This document shows, one piece after another, positions 61,850 through 64,000 of a stretch of DNA of 64,000 nt; position 1 is the stretch's first letter, and each line of letters opens with the position of its first letter. The stretch comes from Phymatolithon calcareum (lineage: Eukaryota; Rhodophyta; Florideophyceae; Hapalidiales). Made by a program: the position numbers and the translations under genes. The DNA lies in contig OZ345362.1 of assembly GCA_977006965.1 (NCBI GenBank), positions 1,674,001-1,738,000 of the forward strand. Direction: 5' to 3'. The notes beneath the pieces were generated by a model. That model had not been told where the DNA came from. It saw only the letters and a list, made by a program, of their open reading frames with translations, and made no database searches.

Positions 61850-63523
61850 TCAACGACGTCGAATGGTCCATCTCGTCCTCTCGTTCACCTCTATCAAGTT
61901 GCGCTCCCTCACCCGTCCTCTTGTTGCCGTGGGTGAATAACTCGTGCGGTACCAGCGGTACTGTTGACCGTGCCACGGTGTGGATACCTCTGAATTGTTG
62001 GACCTCCCTATCCTCTCTGCAGTTGAGGTTTCGGACCCAAACAGCAACGAATCCTTTAGCGTCTTTGCCATGAGACGATCAAGGTTTGCCATAATCACAC
62101 GCCTCTGTTCCAACTCTATTTGCAGCCGTCGTTTTTTCTTTATCGTATCCTTCGCGAGCATGAAATCGGCCAGATTTGTTTGACGCGGGAGTAGGATTTG
62201 AGCTCGATGGATTGCCTCGCACCGATGAATATCGGCGTTAGCATCTCGGTGGAACTGTGTGCGACGGGCAGTCTCAAGCTCGATAGATAAGCGATTACCC
62301 AAACGCGGTGATTGCTTCGGGCGAGTTAAGAGGTGTTCAATAATAAGCTTTCTGAGGTTATTATTCTCATTCGTGCTCTGTTCCAAGTCATGTTTCAGCT
62401 GTTGCTTCAGGCCTATGATGTGATGGTGGCATTGAGTGGTGCTCGAAAAAAGGACAAGACCCCGAATATGTGCTTCACTCGATGGGGTACCATTTTCGTA
62501 CTTCTGCTCTTTGTTCTCTCGAAACTGCATCTGGTCGGTTTGACTCGGAACGATGATTGGGACGCAACGAACGGTTTCGCGGTGATGTGTGTCGACAGAA
62601 GCATTGTGGTAGAACTGGTTGCGATGGACGCCATGTAATGCAATTGCCGAACAATTGCCCAAGACCGACGGCTGTTTCGGACGCGTGAAAAGACGTTCAA
62701 GAATGAGCTTCTGGAGTTGGCTAACATCGTGCTCTTTTTCTGTTAGCTCGTGTTTGAACCAGTGGTTCATTACGATGATCTTTCGGTGGCCTGGAGTGGC
62801 GCAGATGAGATTGGGATCAATGTTGGCAAGTCGTTGTTGCTTCTCGTCAACCTGCTCGTTGACCCGCTTGTAATCATGCTCATTGACTTGACGCAAGAGG
62901 TCATCAGGGATCGGATATCTTGGTGGAAGGACTGTTTGCGGGTGATGCGTGTCGACCGAAGCGGTGTGGTGGAATTGAGTTCGACGAGCGTCCTCAAATG
63001 CAATAGACAAACGATTTTTCAAGCCCGTCGACTGTTTCGGACGCATCAGGAGACCTTCACGAACTCTTTCCTTGGTCCGGTTTTCCTTTTCCTTTTTGAG
63101 CTGCTCGATGATGTCTCCGTACGCTGCAGCTATGGTTTCGCTTGATTTTTGCAGCTCTTTATTTTCGAGCACAAGGTCATCAATGCGCTTCTCCAATCGG
63201 TGGACATGGATATTTCTTTGACTCAGTTCCCTCTCGCGACGAGCAAGCATTGACTTCATATTGGAGTTGTCTGTTGCAAGAAGTTCGTTTTCGTGGCGCA
63301 TTGTCTCGCTCCTTGTCCTTTCATAGCGCAAGTCGATTTCATTTTCGACAAGCGTTGCGCGAAGTCCGGAAATTATGGACTCGAGAGCGTCCGTTTTGCC
63401 GGTTGCCAACACAAGATTATGTGTCAGGCAGTTCTTCGTTTCGCGGAGTGTCGTCAGCTCCCGCTTGATGGCGCTGTGGGCTAGCTCTGCGACATTTGGT
63501 GGTCGCAGCATGGATCGGAACAT
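61850..63523 (-). CDS. Coiled-coil protein with three 120-residue repeats, copy 2
   Basis: 557 residues from the ATG at 63523, aligned to the ATG of copy 1. By inspection the proteins agree at well over 90% of positions up to about residue 515 with no length change, so the RPKQ spacing of 120 residues is kept. Substitutions are mostly conservative (for example IAE/LVE, DKK/DEK, AVEKK/TIKKK). Beyond SEV(S/T)(T/A)PW the C termini differ completely, because small indels near 61900-61970 shift the frame (copy 2 ends ERTRWTIRRR). The open frame continues upstream of 63523 without an ATG; starting further up would need a TTG. It has the same flanks as copy 1, so it arose by segmental duplication. 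Confidence 0.75.
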   Translation of the reverse strand: MFRSMLRPPNVAELAHSAIKRELTTLRETKNCLTHNLVLATGKTDALESIISGLRATLVENEIDLRYERTRSETMRHENELLATDNSNMKSMLARRERELSQRNIHVHRLEKRIDDLVLENKELQKSSETIAAAYGDIIEQLKKEKENRTKERVREGLLMRPKQSTGLKNRLSIAFEDARRTQFHHTASVDTHHPQTVLPPRYPIPDDLLRQVNEHDYKRVNEQVDEKQQRLANIDPNLICATPGHRKIIVMNHWFKHELTEKEHDVSQLQKLILERLFTRPKQPSVLGNCSAIALHGVHRNQFYHNASVDTHHRETVRCVPIIVPSQTDQMQFRENKEQKYENGTPSSEAHIRGLVLFSSTTQCHHHIIGLKQQLKHDLEQSTNENNNLRKLIIEHLLTRPKQSPRLGNRLSIELETARRTQFHRDANADIHRCEAIHRAQILLPRQTNLADFMLAKDTIKKKRRLQIELEQRRVIMANLDRLMAKTLKDSLLFGSETSTAERIGRSNNSEVSTPWHGQQYRWYRTSYSPTATRGRVRERNLIEVNERTRWTIRRR

Positions 63524-64000
63524 GTTTGGTGATTGAAGGCAGTAAGGGGTGGGCGAGTGATGGTGGTGTTGGGTGGGTTTGTGATGGCGATGGTGGGCGC
63601 TCAGAGTGGAGCGTTGCTTAAAACCGCCGACCGACCGACCGGGGTCAGTCGGTCGACGGTTTGGAGCGGCAACGTTGACGGCGGTGTTACGCGTGGTAGC
63701 CGGTGGAAGGCGAGTTGGCGTTAGAAATTTGTGGTGCAGGATGTTAAAACAAATGCCGGCGAGACCTGCACTTAAGAATTTCAAATGCAATGTCCATCAA
63801 GCAATCACCACCGCTCCGTCTGCGAGTAATAATTTTTGCCTGGGCTAATAGTGCTGAATGAAAGTTCACCACCTTCTTGCACTCCTACAAAAACGCTGGA
63901 GTGAAAGAAAATGGTGCTCATTCACTTAGTACCGTCCAGACGTCTGGTGTATGAAACACACTAAGACGGAGGTTGAGTGTGCCCGATCTTTCTCGCGGAT
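63524..64000 (-). other. Leader region of coiled-coil copy 2, runs off the window
   Basis: Counterpart of 54602-55130, including one arm only of the hairpin (AAACAAATGCCGGCGAGACC, about 63747-63766) and the VFHTPD(V/I)WT reading, here with stops and a frameshift. Similarity persists to the window end, so the duplication extends beyond 64000. Confidence 0.7.

Noticed and set aside
63524-63790. N-terminal extension of coiled-coil copy 2
   Set aside because: The open frame continues upstream but has no ATG (only TTG), and the same region in copy 1 contains a stop codon.

Overview
The window looks like nuclear DNA of an intron-poor eukaryote. Compact, mostly intronless genes for eukaryotic enzymes (cytosolic ENGase, GH35 beta-galactosidase, PNPLA8-like patatin phospholipase, prune-type exopolyphosphatase, a telobox Myb protein, an F-box/LRR protein) sit between long stretches of Ty1/copia LTR elements, DNA transposons and LINE debris. 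I infer a florideophyte red alga of the Chondrus type from this overall picture; no single marker in the window proves it. The two introns I can define are short (81 and 120 bp), and both start GTACGT and end in AG.

Layout. 1-8.6 kb: a stack of degenerate Ty1/copia elements of one family. Two internal regions (A and B, minus strand) share one LTR at 2774-3211, solo LTRs are nested in both, and a plus-strand 3' half-element (C) ends at 8556. 8.6-28.2 kb: a repeat-rich region without a recognised intact host gene. It holds LINE fragments, LTRs of other copia families (one solo LTR with a perfect 5-bp target duplication), a BED-finger hAT fragment, a decayed gene of unknown function (17.8-19.4 kb), a degenerate Tnp2/Plavaka- or KDZ-like transposase (21.35-25.25 kb) and several near-perfect hairpins. 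28.3-29.9 kb: F-box/LRR gene. 30-33.4 kb: LINE RNase H debris. 33.5-39.6 kb: three plus-strand host genes in a row (arsenate-reductase-like low-MW phosphatase, GH35 beta-galactosidase, patatin phospholipase). 40.9-41.9 kb: Myb gene (minus). 45.4-52.6 kb: prune-type phosphatase, GH85 ENGase and a GNAT-VOC fusion, all plus strand. 52.9-64 kb: a family of a repeat-containing coiled-coil protein in two full copies and two broken copies, a segmental duplication that also carries the tail of the GNAT-VOC gene, and a deletion-derivative hAT transposon with a perfect 8-bp target-site duplication.

How the genes relate. I see no operon-like pathway. ENGase and GH35 both act on glycans, and the patatin and prune proteins are housekeeping-type lipid and phosphate enzymes. 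The most original material is (i) the coiled-coil family, whose C-terminal half is three units with an exact 120-residue period, and which has been duplicated with its flanks; (ii) a scattered set of unrelated hairpins with 20-33 bp arms; and (iii) LTR promoters carrying clustered G-box (ACACGTGT) or CRE-like (TGACGTCA) palindromes.
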